Positions 11,001-21,774 of a DNA stretch of 64,000 bases are shown piece by piece (within the stretch, counting starts at the first letter, position 1; every line of letters begins with the position of its first letter). The notes below the pieces were generated by a model. That model saw nothing but the letters and a program-made list of their open reading frames with translations. It was not told the origin of the DNA and made no database searches. This stretch comes from Chlorella sorokiniana. Its lineage: Eukaryota; Chlorophyta; Trebouxiophyceae; Chlorellales; Chlorellaceae. The stretch spans positions 496,001-560,000 of the forward strand of contig CP084611.1 in the NCBI GenBank assembly GCA_025917655.1, written 5' to 3'. The position numbers and the translations under genes are program-made.

Positions 11001-12024
11001 TGTGCGCAAGGCGGCCCCAGGTTGCCGCGCCTGCAGCACTCAAGAGTTTACAAGAAGATGCAGGTGAACCCCTTCCTCGCCGGGCAAGCACCGCTGCCGC
11101 CAGCTACTGGCAGCCTGCAGCGAAGCCCACAGCCGCTGGCCACCAGCCTCACAGTCTCTTTGCCGCCGCGGGGAGAGCACCGGCTGTGGCGAAGTCGCAG
11201 CCACCAGCGGTCACAGCGACGCGTCGACCGCGCAGCAGCCGCTGCAGCGGCTTTAGGTGTACCACGGCGGCTGAGACGGCCCCTCCCCTGTGAGCCCGCC
11301 TAGCTTCGCCGCCACGCCGCAGCCCGGCTACCTGCCCGGCCCCGCCGCCGTCTACCAGCTGTCGGCAAACACCGCACAGCCACATGTGTGCCAGCCGGCG
11401 ATTGCCCCCGCTCGGCAGCACCAGCCTGCACGGCCGCTGCGGCGCCGACACAGGTCTAACAGCCTGCACAGTCGGCTGCGGCTCGCAGCATGCAGTCCTA
11501 GGCGGAACCAGGGTGCACTCCATCCTGGCATGTGCTGCCGGCGAGGCTGCCCTTGCCCCGTGTTCTGCAAGTAACTGCCATCCTGGATCCATGGAACACC
11601 AAACATTAGCCCCGCTGCGCTCTGCCTGCAGCCCTCCCCACCATGTGCACATTTGTCACCTCTCTGCGCCTCCGTTCCACTCGCCAAGCCCCCACCGCAG
11701 CTGGGCCCCTCACACGGCCGGTCCGCAGTCTGGCCCACCCCAATCCTTATCACCGCAGGGCCGCCCTTGCCCCAGGCCCCCCGCTCCAACCTTCACCTGC
11801 AGAACGCTGAAACCTCGGCCGCGTCGGTGCACATGCAGGCCGCCGATGTCTCCCTCACCAACCTGTGCCCGGTTGACAGAGGGGGATGGGAGCGCTGCCG
11901 GGGATGCAGAGCAAGGCTGACAGCTGCGACCGAAGCCCCAGCATGCGGCTGCCAGCCAGACTATCTGCTGCAATTGACTTGCAGCTGGGGGAACAGAGTG
12001 AGCTCTGCCCTGGCGCTATTTTAA
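11001..12024 (+). CDS. Possible Pro/Gln/Ala-rich protein of unknown function
   Basis: I do not recognise this gene. The ATG at 11001 begins an exon with ordinary codon use (MCARRPQVAAPAALKSLQ) that ends at a GTGAAC donor near 11064. Downstream, open stretches at about 11120-11260 (rich in Pro, Ala, Lys), 11296-11450 (GYLPGPAAVYQLSANT) and 11760-12020 (HLQNAETSAASVHMQAAD) look coding and have plausible CAG acceptors in front. The frames do not join cleanly, so the model is only a span. Composition suggests a disordered protein. An alternative is several unrelated open frames in GC-rich spacer. Confidence 0.35.
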
Positions 12025-12263
12025 GCATACCGGAATCTTGAAGCTGATTCATGGATGCCTCTCTGTGCGCTTCCCACACTGCTGCTGCGCCCAGACCTGC
12101 GAAATAGCGGCGGGCCTGCCGCTCTGCATGAAACCGTGAAGCCTGCACACAGGTGATGGGGAAGGTGAATTTTGCTGGATTTTAATCGACCTTTGCAGGT
12201 CTTCCTCAACAGCACCATCTTTGCTGGCACAACTGGTCCGCTTAGCCTGCCGCCCTGAACCGA

Positions 12264-12626
12264 ATGATCAAGGCTTGGCAAATGACGGGCTCAAGCGGCG
12301 AAGATGCTGTGCAATTGCAACTGGCCAGCGCGGCGGCGTCCACGCAGCCCAGACAGGGTAGGCTCGTGCCGTGGCATATGCCAAATTGGCGCCTGCTGCA
12401 CATGTGCTGTACAGCCTGGCCGCGCACGCTCTGCTTTCCCATTGTTGATTTCATCCTTGCGCGGTGTCGGCAGCCGCTTGTGGCGTTTCTCGATATTGCA
12501 GACAGGAATAACTTGTATGCTCACCGAACTGGGCAAGTGCACAGGGGCTTGGGCCAAAGACGCAGGGGCAGCCAGGCGAAGGCGTGCAGAGTGGTGTGGG
12601 CCAGGGGCCCTCACCTCATGAGCTAA
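12264..12626 (+). CDS. Small hypothetical ORF
   Basis: An ATG at 12264 opens a 120-codon frame. The first 31 codons (MIKAWQMTGSSGEDAVQLQL) look coding and end at a possible GTAGGC donor at 12358. A good acceptor (GATATTGCAG) at about 12500 could join a second exon in the same frame. The minus strand is also open here, so this may not be a gene. No family is recognised. Confidence 0.25.
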   Translation: MIKAWQMTGSSGEDAVQLQLASAAASTQPRQGRLVPWHMPNWRLLHMCCTAWPRTLCFPIVDFILARCRQPLVAFLDIADRNNLYAHRTGQVHRGLGQRRRGSQAKACRVVWARGPHLMS

Positions 12627-13101
12627 AGCTGCGACTTGGATGCCTTCTCCACCACAACCATGCAGCCCTCGCCCATGGACGCTGCAAAGCGCGAGCTGCT
12701 TGGCTGCGGCGGCGCCGGCCCCGCCGCCGCAAAGGGACCGCCAGCAGCAGGCCGGGGCGGCAGCAACTGCACGTCCATTGCTGTCTTATACGATAAGTAG
12801 CCGGCTGGCAGCGCCCGCGGCGGTTGTTTGGAGGGGTATGCGTGGAAAGGCCACAGGCAGGCTGCCATGTGTGGGCATAAAGCAGGTGTCACGGGCACAC
12901 AGCAGGCATGGCCGAGGGCTGCGGCGTGTGTCAGCGCCCCGCCTGCGCCTCCAGACGCTGCAAGGCCAGGCAGCAGGCAAATGAGCATGCCGAGTTAGAT
13001 CGGGCCGCTGCTATGCCTAGAAACAGAGCAAGCTGGAATTGTGCCCATGCAGCTATGGCTAGTGGCAGTAAAGCGAATAAAGAAAGAAAGCGAGCTTGCC
13101 T
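12627..13101. other. Unassigned stretch before the coiled-coil gene
   Basis: On the minus strand a short frame, from an ATG near 12774 to a stop at 12623, reads MDVQLLPPRPAAGG and ends VVVEKASKSQL. It looks more coding-like than its surroundings and could be a small gene or a terminal exon. Nothing else is supported. The 3' untranslated region of the coiled-coil gene probably lies at 13000-13101. Confidence 0.3.
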
Positions 13102-13882
13102 TCATGGGCTATTTTTGAAGCCCTTTGCCTCATCCAGCTTCTTCTCCACAGACGCAAGAGTTCCCTTTGCTTCGCCTAGGTCATGTAAGCTCTTGATGAA
13201 CTCGTTGAATGCAATTGTAAAGATGCCAGCGGCGGGTAGGGGCAGCAGGCCTACGGCGAATGACGCTGCAGCTGCGGCAGCCTCAAGGGCAAGCCTGGCC
13301 CAGGCCGGGACAGATTCCAAGTCCGAAAGCAGCGAGTCACTTGTCCTCTGCAACCACAGATACGCACTGGTTGCCAGGACTGTGTTCGCCGCTGTTTGTG
13401 CTGCAATCTCCACCTTCTTCCCCAGCCCGTCAACTTTTGCTTCCTGCGTCCTTCTCTCTTTCTCTAGCTCCTTGACCTGCATGGATATCCATCGATGGGT
13501 CAACGACGCCATAGCTTGGTCATCATACATGCAATAAGTGTGGCAACTGGCGAACGAACTCAAGCGAGCTGGCGTTGCTCACCACTTCCATGTCAGACTT
13601 GTCGTCTGTTGGCCCCAGCGGGCCGCTGCAAAACACCTTTACTGCCCTTGGAACGTCAGGCGAGCCTGGTCCCGGTGCAAAGATGCTACGCTGGCCTGGC
13701 CGTGGCTGCTGCAGCTGCAGCTGCAGCTGCCCATGGTTGTCCTGGCGGCAGTTGAGAGCTCTTGGCGGCAGGTGATGGCGCTGGCAGGCGTTGCGCTGTG
13801 ATCGCAAGGCGGCCGTACGCTCGAGGTATGCCTCTACCAGAGACATGCTGTCCTGCACGGAAAGCAAGCACATGCACGCCAT
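13102..13882 (-). CDS. Coiled-coil protein with a hydrophobic Ala-rich segment
   Basis: There are two exons, 13882-13583 and 13476-13102, with phase-0 joining (GTGAGC donor, TGCAG acceptor), giving 224 residues. The N-terminal exon is disordered and contains a run of alternating Gln and Leu. Exon 2 opens with a charged heptad-like helix (VKELEKERRTQEAKVDGL), continues with a long Ala-rich hydrophobic stretch (LALEAAAAAASFAVGLLPLP) and ends in a second amphipathic helix (ASVEKKLDEAKGFKNSP). This suggests a membrane-associated coiled-coil protein. No family is recognised. The ATG at 13882 is the first in frame. Both exons read without frameshifts. Confidence 0.6.
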
Positions 13883-14150
13883 AGTGGTCTTGCTGGTGTG
13901 TTATTCAAGCAGCCCAAAGCAGTTTGCTGACCAGCCCCAGGACTATCCGTGGTGCCGCGCTCGAGAAGCACGATCTAAGGCATGATGTAGTGATTTAACA
14001 TCCCTAACCTCTTGAACGCGGCTGCTTGAAAGATGAAATGCTGAGACGAGTGGCCTGGTGAGGCAGTCCCTAAAATGGTTCCAGATGGAAAGTCTTCAGG
14101 AAGGCTCTGCCTGTACTCATTACCATAACTCGCATTGTAGCAATTCAACT
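13883..14150. promoter_or_regulatory. 5' region of the coiled-coil gene and left edge of the repeat block
   Basis: These 268 bases lie upstream of the minus-strand coiled-coil start and directly before the first repeat module. They should include that gene's promoter, but I see no defined motif. No coding stretch is supported. Confidence 0.3.
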
Positions 14151-14406
14151 CACGTCATGTATGGCTCGCTGCGCCTGCTGCCTGCAGTCGTGAGGGCGCC
14201 CGGGCTGGGTGGCGGGTCGGAGGTTTGGAGAGCGCGCCCGTTCTCAGGCGAGTAATGCTGTTCGCATCTGCTGGTCACGGTCTGCAGTCGCTAGAGTGCC
14301 CAACCCCATGGTGTGAGAGTTCAGTGGTCATGTCGCCTAGTGTGGCTCTGCCGCCTGCGCAGCGCTTACCTTTCGACCCTCTTTCGTCCTTTCGATGGTA
14401 TTGCAG

Positions 14407-14660
14407 GCCCTGCTTTACTCACCAGGCGTGCTGCAACTTCGGGGCGCCTGCAGCGGCGGCAGTGCAGCACCCGGGCTGGGAGCAGCCCGCCGCCGGATGG
14501 CCCACAGCCCGACAGCGACACCTCCAAGTTGGAACAAAAAGTGGCTCGTACAGCGGTGGCCGTCAGCATGCTGTTGATCTCAGCCTATTCCGGATATGAG
14601 CTCCCGAGATCGCACACTTCGGCATCTTTCTCTCGATGTGGATTACGTGGGCGTTTTAAT
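14407..14660 (+). pseudogene. Family copy A1, frameshifted last exon
   Basis: The last exon of the first copy follows the same acceptor (TATTGCAG) as its paralogues and codes the shared VQHPG stretch. A one-base shift is then needed to reach the membrane segment (VAVSMLLISAYSGYELP). A second shift, caused by one missing base relative to copy A3, destroys the conserved end. Two disruptions in 250 bases suggest a decaying copy, although consensus error is possible. Upstream parts of this copy are not resolved. Confidence 0.5.
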
Positions 14661-14789
14661 CTGTGTCATCAATCTGATCGTAGCAGGGGAATGCAGTGAG
14701 CATTTAATGACCTGATGAGCAAGGCCGTCAGTTCCGCAAGGCCGCTTGCGAGCGTGATTCAGTTGTTGCGGGGCCATTTGTGACAGCAT

Positions 14790-15190
14790 ACCAGTTGTTC
14801 CAGGGCCGATTTTTCATGCAGATCAGGCACAGGCAAGCACAGCTCAATTGTCGAGCCCTTGTGCGGCACAAAGGCATCGGAGCACAGGTGGTGGCGCAAG
14901 CGCGTGTTGCTGGGTCCGCTCTGCTGCCCGAGCCTGCTGCGCGCTGCGGCGGCCGAGCAGGCACGGCTTGCTCCGCCAGGCCGCTGCCGGCGCGCTGTGT
15001 GCGCTCCGCAGCCCCCTCGCCTTTGTGCTGTCGAGGAACCGCGGCAGCCAGGGGGAAGCTGCGGCGTGGACATGGGCAGCGCCCTTGCAGTGGAAGCCAC
15101 GCTGCTGCCCTGCGCAGTGCGGCGGAACGTGCGCGCTGCAGGGCGGCTGCTGTTGTCAGCTCCAGGAGGTTACTCTCAGGTATGGCCGGC
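14790..15190 (+). repeat. Module B, copy 1
   Basis: The stretch opens with a caggtcgatt-like sequence and a frame reading MQIRHRQAQ. It contains the conserved tract coding AVEATLLPCAVRRNVRAAG. The same order of conserved tracts recurs in copies at 23825, 26986 and 28541. It may be the 5' exon of the family gene, but splice junctions are not certain. Confidence 0.6.
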
Positions 15191-15417
15191 AGCGTCCCAG
15201 GCAGCAGCGGCAAGCCCGCTACAGCACGCCCGGCAGCGCTACTTGCTGAGCCTGACAACCCAGCTGCCCATGTTGACGCCGAGCAGCATGTGGGAGCGGC
15301 GGCATGTTAGGGTCGGCAGGCCTGAGCGCCTGCAGCAGCGCCCGGGCGGCGGGCCTGCTGCGGGGACGGGCAAGCACGGGCAGCGGCGGCAGGCGTGCGA
15401 GCGCCAGCAGGGCACGG

Positions 15418-15590
15418 TGCAGCATCTGGGGGTTTGCTCGGGGCCGTCACTGCGAAGTGAGTGCCCTGCGGTGCAGGCAGTCCCTGAAGCTTGGTGAGGC
15501 TTTACATCTTGACAGCTTACGTTCTGGCCGTTGTTTATGCTAATGTCCGCAGCCCACGCTGATGCACAAGCCGCAGGATCCCCCAAGACG
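15418..15590 (+). repeat. Module D, copy 1 (left of the inserted element)
   Basis: This stretch, from cacggtgcagcatctggg to gccgcaggatccccc, is repeated at 21773-21965 with small differences, directly beyond the right end of the inserted element. It is followed by a cytosine-rich tract. No coding function is evident. Confidence 0.65.
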
Positions 15591-15604
15591 CCGCGCCACC
15601 CCCC

Positions 15605-15735
15605 AGCCCCCACCCCCGCCTGCCCCCCCCCCCCCCCCCCCCGCCTGCCCCCCACCCCCACCCCCCACCCCCACACACAGTTTCCTACACGACCAACGCC
15701 CACTACCCCACCAATCCCACCCCACTCCTTTGCGG
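15605..15735. repeat. Low-complexity C-rich tract
   Basis: Long runs of C, broken by A and T (ccccaccccca type), fill this stretch. It could form i-motif or G-quadruplex structures on opposite strands and is a likely site of length error. The right-hand D copy is followed by a similar tract at about 21966-22025. Confidence 0.7.
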
Positions 15736-15750
15736 GCGGCGCGCTGGCGC

Positions 15751-16285
15751 CAGGAGCACCGCAGGAACGGCCAGCAGCGGCGCCGCAAGTTGTCGTTGTC
15801 AGGGGGTAAATGAGGCGGAGCCTTGGGGAGGAGGGCCTCGGGAAGTTGTTGTGCCTGTTTCTGGAGCATAAAGGGGTGGGCCTTCTTGTTGTGGTTACCG
15901 GCCACAGCAGGCAAGCAGGCTTGCTGGGGAGTGGAGACGGGTGCTGGGAGCCTGGCAGTTAGCGGCAGAAGCAGCCGGGCATCCACAGTTCATGGCCTTT
16001 CGCGTTTCTTACACCGTGCCTCAGCCCGCCAGTTCCCTTTCACGGCCACCTTGCTAGCGGCCGTCCATCTATTGTCTCAAACACGCCTGCGCCTCGCCGC
16101 TGCCGCAGAGGAGGTCGGGCCGCGCGCACCACCCTTCCGAGCAGCCACTCAGCCCGGGCACCCTCGCAACTTCACGCAGAAGGCAAGGGGAGCCGTAGAT
16201 GATCATTGGTTGAACTGTCCAACTGCACGCCCGTTGCTGTGGCCCTGCCTGCAGGCCTGGGTGCCGAGCCCGCTCTGCCCGCTGA
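15751..16285 (+). repeat. Near-identical segment E, copy 1
   Basis: The 535 bases here match 22414-22952 almost base for base. The differences I can see are mostly one-base length changes in runs of G or C (for example G5 against G6 at the start). Both copies keep an ORF that starts MGRRASGSCCACFWSIKG for about 95 codons, then diverge because of those indels. The close identity implies a recent duplication or an assembly duplication. Confidence 0.75.
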
Positions 16286-16651
16286 GGTGGAATGAGGTGG
16301 CTGAAGTTCACAATGCGCACCATACTTGGCCCCTTGTCCCGCCGCCGTCCCTGGCATCCACTTCCTTTTGGCTGTGCCTGTGGCTGGGCCGTGCGAGGTG
16401 CTGGGCAGCAGCACAGGACCCCACCTCCCTGCAGCCTCCCGCCCTGCGCTCAGCATGCTCGTTGCTGCCGCTGTGCATGCCGTGGCGCCAGCGCGCTCAG
16501 CAGCGTCGCCACAGCATGGATACTCAGCCTGTATTCATGGGCACAAGACGCGTTGCAGCAGAGTAGGTCAACTGATGATCACGTATGGCTCGCTTCGCCC
16601 TCTGCCTGCAGTCGTGAGGGCGCCCGGGCTGCGTGGCAGCTCGGAGGTGTA
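16200..16651 (+). pseudogene. Family copy A2, truncated at the inserted element
   Basis: Module C and the first 75 or so bases of module A are present, with the ATGATCACGTATGGCTCGC core at 16575. At 16652 the sequence switches to the left terminal repeat of the inserted element. The hydrophobic last exon found in the other copies is absent, so this copy cannot encode the full protein. Confidence 0.6.
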
Positions 16652-16662
16652 CCTACTATATA
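16652..16662 (+). repeat. Left terminal inverted repeat
   Basis: CCTACTATATA, the exact reverse complement of 21764-21774. It is followed by the palindromic subterminal motif GAGTTTCTGAGCTCGGAAAC. Confidence 0.65.
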
Positions 16663-17159
16663 AGCAAGAGTTTCTGAGCTCGGAAACTCGCTCAGGAAAA
16701 GTTGCACGAGTTTCTAAGCTTAGTAAAAGGTAAGAAACTTACAGGGGGAAACAGGTTACCAAGCGGTAAGGAACAGCAGCAGAAACTGGGGTTTCCAGCG
16801 GCAGAAACAGGCGGGGTACAGCAGCAGGGACAGGAGCTTCCAGCATGCTGCCGGAATGCATATGGCAGTAAGAAGCAAGAAGGCATGCAGGAACAAGAAG
16901 AATGGCATGTGAAGCGAGTGCAGGTAGACGCTGAGGCGCTTATGGTACAGGCGAGGCAGGCACGCCGCCAGTGCCCGGCTGGCGCAGCGCCGCCGCAACC
17001 ACCTCCCAGCCAGCGCCAACCTGCTCCACTGAGCGTTGCGCACCCCAGCTGCGGCGGACGAGGGACGCACAGACAACCATTCAGCATGCTGTCAGCAGAT
17101 GCACGTACACGAGAAAACGGCAGAGCAGCCACGCACATTCTACAGCAATGCGCCCACCT

Positions 17160-19030
17160 CTTTCAAGCGGCCCGCTGCCAGCACCTCCTCGTGCAGCTGC
17201 GCCACGCACAGCTAATTCCACCATGCCACGCTGACCAAGGCGTCTCTGGGCAGCCTGGGAGCACAGGGCGCAGCGCAGGCGGGCAGGTTGGCTGGAGGGG
17301 CAGTCTGGCGCTGCATGGGCTGGTCCGCCTGGAGAAGGGAAAGGAGGGAGAGGGTAGGGGAAGGACGGCCAGGGAGCTGGGAGGACGAGGCGGCGGCAAA
17401 GCGGAAGTGCGAAGGGGGAAGCGATGGTCAGGGTAAAGGAAAGGCGGCTGGGCTAAGGACGGCAAGGATCCAGCTGTGGAAGCTGGCGGCAGTGGTGGGC
17501 TTGGGCGGCGCTTACCCCAGGCTCACGCTTCAGGCTCAGCAGCTCCATGGCGGCTTCTGTCGCCGTCACCTCTCCCTCCTCCTCGAATGCAAGAGCGCAC
17601 ACGAAGGAAGGCTGGTGCGCGAGGCAGCTATGCAAGAGCTGCAACCTGGCACAGCGACCAACCGCCTGCACCAGTGCACCCATCCCTCCCCTTACCCGAC
17701 ACCTCGTAGCCGCAGCGCCTGGCAGCCAAAGGAGGCGGCACCACCCGCCGCTGCTTGGGGTTGCAACACGCAGGTGCAGTCACCTCAGCAGGGACTGGCG
17801 AGGTGCCAGCTGCGCAGTTGGGGCAGGTGGGAGGGGGGTGGGGTACAGGCTGCTGTCCGAGCTGCCGCGCTCGCTGCAGCGGCAGCAACAGACCATGCCG
17901 GGTCACAGCCGGGAACACAGTTGGCACAGGCTGCAGGCGAACAGCCAAGCTGACTTGCTACCGGCTACATGCAAGAGGGTAAAGGAAGAAAGAAAGCCAG
18001 GGATGAAAGAGGGCCCGGGGGGGAAGGGTGGGAGTTGGGGGCAACTGCAGTGGAAGTGGCAGCAGCCCCCGCACGTCGGCATCATCAGAACACCCACCTG
18101 CACCTTCCTCAGGTTGCAGAGTAGACCCTGCACTTGCCATACTTGGTGAACTTTTTTGCGATGTTGTTGCACGCCCTGCACATGGCAATTGCAGGGTAGG
18201 TGCAAGCCATGCTATGAGGTGGGTGGCAGCAGCACGCGCCACATCTCGTCAGCACCCACTTGTGCATGGCACCTGCGCAGAACGCAAGGCGATGTTCAGT
18301 GAGTACTTGAAGAAATGGCAACACACAGAGAGGGATGCCAGGCAGTTGCATGACCCCATTCTGAGCAGCACCCACATGTAAGCTGCTGACCCCAAGGCCT
18401 TGCTGCCAAGGGCCAGTCGATCACGACTCAACACAACCACCGCCTGCATTGCAAGCATCACCCACCTGATTTTCAAGGTCTGTGCGCGCTGCTCCAGGGT
18501 GCCCACAGTCTTGCAGAAGTCTGGGAAGGTCCGCCGCATCCGGTCAAAGGGGCTCCGCTCTCGACCGCCAGGCACAAGCCGTCGTGGTCTGTAGCGTGGT
18601 CAGCATCATGATCATTGCTTGATTCTGCAGAAAGGAACAATGGTTGGCCGTGAGTGATGCTCTGTAGCCGCGCAGGCAGCAGCGCAGTACCCGGGCGTCT
18701 GGCGCTGGCACCCCAAGCAAGACCGCAAGCACCCGCTTGATGTCCTGAGAAGCGCGGTGCCCCGAACCATGCTTGCCTGCAGCAGAAGGTCGCCCTCAGT
18801 CCTGGCCTTGGTGTCAGAGCTGACATGTGCCTGCTTCTTGCCGCCAGGGCGGGCCGCAGACGAAGCCACCGCCGCCGCCACCGCAGCACAACTGCCTCCA
18901 CCGGAAGGATGGCCATGGCTCCGTCCGCTTCCTTGAGCGCATCCGTCAGCAATTCTTGGTACTCACTGCACGTGCTGCTGTACAGGGCGGTGGTGAAAGC
19001 GATGTCGCGCTCGTTGACTTTGTGTAGATC
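17160..19030 (-). CDS. Unrecognised element-encoded protein, multi-exon, cysteine-rich
   Basis: On the minus strand several stretches have coding character and splice-like borders. They are about 19030-18790 (NERDIAFTTALYSSTCSEYQ, then VSSDTKARTEGDLLLQ), 18632-18480 (DHDADHATDHDGLCLAVESG, then FDRMRRTFPDFCKTVGTLEQ), 18290-18120 (Cys-rich: RCGACCCH, CRACNNIAKK), 17860-17700 (CPNCAAG, CCNPKQRR), 17620-17520 (FEEEGEVTATEAAMELLSLK) and a short exon at 17190-17150. Joining the second stretch needs one extra C in a run of four near 18562. The paired cysteines suggest zinc binding, as in many transposase-linked proteins, including the cysteine clusters of KDZ-type elements. I do not see a catalytic triad and do not claim a family. 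Confidence 0.4.
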
Positions 19031-19469
19031 GCCGCAAAGTCGCCCTTGCGTAGCGGCCGCTGCAGCAAGCAGCTGCTGCCTGCAGGTGCGCCTCTATGAT
19101 TCATCGAGGAAAGGAGAAGGGGAGGAAGGACACGAAGACGGAGACGCGCGGGGCGTATTCACGAGCACCCGCCTTGACGGGGGCGCAGAGGGGCACTTGA
19201 TGTTATACAGGCACGCGGAGAATGGGTCGCAGCTGCTCTGGCTCGCCGATAACCCACATTGTACCCGCGTACTGCATCCACCTTCATGGAGTTTCTGCTT
19301 GCAGGAGGCGACCCCAGCTGTTCAGTCTGGGTTTGAATCGTTGAGATGCTGCCATTATCACAGCCCGTCAACAGGCTTTCGCCTCGGTTGCCATGGCGAT
19401 GCGATCTGCGACAAGTTCACTGCGTGTCGCCACTTGAGAAAGCACGGCGGCCTGCACCAGACAGAAGGG

Positions 19470-21028
19470 CTACTTATTTCGCAGGAGGTGCGCGAAAGCC
19501 TTGCACTGGACCGGAAGTTGGGCCCTGCTGAAACGCCCCTGTTCGTCTGTTTGCAGGTTCATCGACAAAAGATGGAAGAGTTGATTGACAGCACGGGGTT
19601 GAGGGTCACGGAGGTCACGAGTGGACCAAGGCAGTGCCGTCGGCGGCGCCGGCGATGAGGTGCCTGCAGCCGCGAATGGGCTGCAGGAACCGGCTTGCGG
19701 GGAGGTCAGTGAGAGATTGACAAGACGAAGATGAGGCTAAGGACATGATGCAGGAGAGCAAGATGCAGGTGGGCTGCCTTGCTGGCTACACCTGCATCAG
19801 CGCCAGCCTGGAAAGCAAGCCTTGCCACTACTTGAGCTCAGGCTTCCGTAGCGCTCCGTCTGCATTCCAACCGGCCGTCTTTGTTGCAGAGCATGATGAG
19901 GGACATTGCCTTCTGGCGTTGGGGCAGCAAAGGACCAGTCAGCAGCAGAGGAGGCACCACTGCCTGGAGGCCAGGCGGGTGGTAACCTTGCCGCCTCGCT
20001 TCAACGACTTACTGAGCAGGGCCTAGCATCGCTGCATCCGTCCTTGCCAGGTATGCTGTACCCACGCCATGAAGAGGTGTGATGCTGTGTGTGTATGATG
20101 CCGGTGCGCGCTTGGTGCACTGTCATTGTGCGCAGCTGCGTGTGTGAGGCAGCGCACATTGCACATTCAGGCTGCGCTAGTTGTTTGTTGTCCCTCGCAG
20201 CGTAATCATTTGAGCAGCAGCCATTCTGGTCCCCTTCTGCCACAGCATGTACGTTGCGGATTGTGAGGCACGGCGCCGCTGCCGTCAGGCAGCCCGCACC
20301 TTTGACGCCTTTTCTGGCCAGCCTGACAGGGAGCTGCACAGCGCTCAGCGAGCCAGCCAGCCCTGGACTTCATCTTTGGGCCAGCCGCCGCCGTCCAGTT
20401 CTACACACACGTGCGGGTGCGTCGCAAGCGTGGTGGGCAGCTTGGAATGGGAAGGAGTTTGGCTGACCGCCCATGAATTCATGGGCTGCTTCCAAGCAGC
20501 TGGGCTGCCCCAGGGTCATAGTTTCGACGATTACGATATGCACACACGATCGGGCCTTGCTGCCCCATTGCAACCTGCCACGTATGCCTCATGCTGTTGC
20601 AGGTGCGCGAGATGCGGATCCGGGTGGCGCAGCGGGACGCGCTCAAGGCCACCGTCAACCGCCATGTCGCCGCCACCTTCACCTTTGCCGCCACGACAAC
20701 AACGCCGGCCTACAGCAAGCAGTACGTGGGCGCAGTGCAGGCCATCATCAATGTGCCCATCGGGAACCACGTTCGCACCATGCTGAGCGTGCTGTGGTAC
20801 CGCAACACGAAGCCCGATGACGTGCTGCCTCACGCGCTGAATGTGAAGGTCAGCGGCGGTGCCGACGCTGCCCTGTTTGAGGCAGACCACCTCATTGAGG
20901 CCGTACGCATCGACGCTTCTGTGTGGCTCACTGACCTTCCGGGCTCTCAGCACTGGAAGCGGGTGCACTTCAAGTATGGCGCTGCCCATGTCGTTCCCGA
21001 GCATCGCTTGCCTGCCAACATGGTGTGA
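19470..21028 (+). CDS. Unrecognised element-encoded protein, plus strand
   Basis: The best-supported part is the last exon, 20603-21028. It follows a TGTTGCAG acceptor and codes 141 residues, from VREMRIRVAQRDALKATVN through AIINVPIGNHVRTMLSVLWY to PEHRLPANMV, with a TGA at 21026. Upstream coding-like stretches lie at about 19485-19655 (RESLALDRKLGPAETPLF, then MEELIDSTGLRVTEVTSG), 19930-20050 (AAEEAPLPGGQAGGNLAASL) and 20360-20450 (LDFIFGPAAAVQFYTHVRV). Their junctions are not resolved. This gene diverges from the minus-strand gene of the same element. No known fold or motif is recognised. Confidence 0.45.
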
Positions 21029-21169
21029 GCACCATCCCTTGCCGTACAGAGCTTCCCTGCAAACTGAGTTTTGTGAAATCTGATTTTCTCGACCTTATTA
21101 ACATGCTGATTATGACACTGCATGCATTTTGTTTCATCCACTCCTCGTTCCTAGCAGCGTCGCCGCCCT

Positions 21170-21216
21170 CCCCGCCCCCCCCCCCCCTGCCGCTCATACC
21201 CCCCCCCCCCCCAAAA
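21170..21216. repeat. C-rich tract inside the element
   Basis: Two runs of cytosines separated by a short spacer, between the plus-strand stop and the right terminus. It is low-complexity sequence with no coding function. Confidence 0.6.
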
Positions 21217-21763
21217 GTGATGTCGCTCAATAGCAGCTGGGTTCTCCCTTGCCGCTGCATAGCTGCCGCATTATTGCTTGTGAGACCCTTTTGAGCATAA
21301 ACATGAAGCGGCAGGGCATGAGGAGCGTCGTGGTTGAGAGCGGCGCATTGCATGCCCCGTTCCTGCCTGCCAGCAGCAGCGGCGCTGCCTCGACAGCCCG
21401 GACAGCAGCACTTGGGAGCCATGGCTGCATGCACAGGAGGTGCCTGCAGCAAAATGTGTAGCCTGCATGTCTATTCCGCAGGCCTGCAATGCTGGTCGCC
21501 GCCGCTGCAGCGCGCGCTGTACCGCCAGCGGTCAAGGCCCTGCGCTCTGGCAAGAAATAAGGTCGCAGACACCCCTCGACACCTCTGCTTCATGTCCCAC
21601 TGCATAAACAGCTGTAAATGCTTAACACAGCTAAGGCTTAGAAACTTGAGTTTCTGGGCTTGCTCAGAAACTCTGCAGAGTTTCCGAGCTTAATCCAGTT
21701 TCCGACCCAGAAACTGGGTTACAAGGTCGGAAACACCCGGAAACTGCCTCAGTAACTTCCCCA

Positions 21764-21774
21764 TATATAGTAGG
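21764..21774 (-). repeat. Right terminal inverted repeat
   Basis: TATATAGTAGG, the exact reverse complement of the left end. Just inside it lie several gtttcc and gaaact subterminal motifs, also found at the left end. Confidence 0.65.

Larger units (their letters stand above)
16652..21774. mobile_element. 5.1-kb putative DNA transposon with 11-bp terminal inverted repeats
   Basis: The stretch begins CCTACTATATA and ends TATATAGTAGG, a perfect 11-bp inverted repeat. Both ends also carry clusters of a shared subterminal motif (GAGTTTCTGAGC, GCTCGGAAACTC) in direct and inverted form, within about 120 bases of the left end and 150 of the right. The interior is unrelated to the surrounding repeat block and contains coding-like stretches on both strands. 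Left of it is a truncated copy of module A; right of it is module D. I could not find a clear target-site duplication (flanks ggaggtgta and cacggtgca), so a deletion or an exchange between copies may have accompanied insertion. The superfamily is not identified. Confidence 0.6.

Noticed and set aside
15562-15813. A proline-rich open frame in the C-rich tract
   Set aside because: It is simply the translation of cytosine runs; the low-complexity composition explains it.
18825-19658. A 277-codon plus-strand open frame in the element
   Set aside because: Its first half is antisense to a much better minus-strand reading; only the last part may be coding.
16652-21774. Assignment of the element to the KDZ (Kyakuja-Dileera-Zisupton) superfamily
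   Set aside because: The cysteine pairs are suggestive, but no catalytic motif, target-site duplication or clear domain could be seen.
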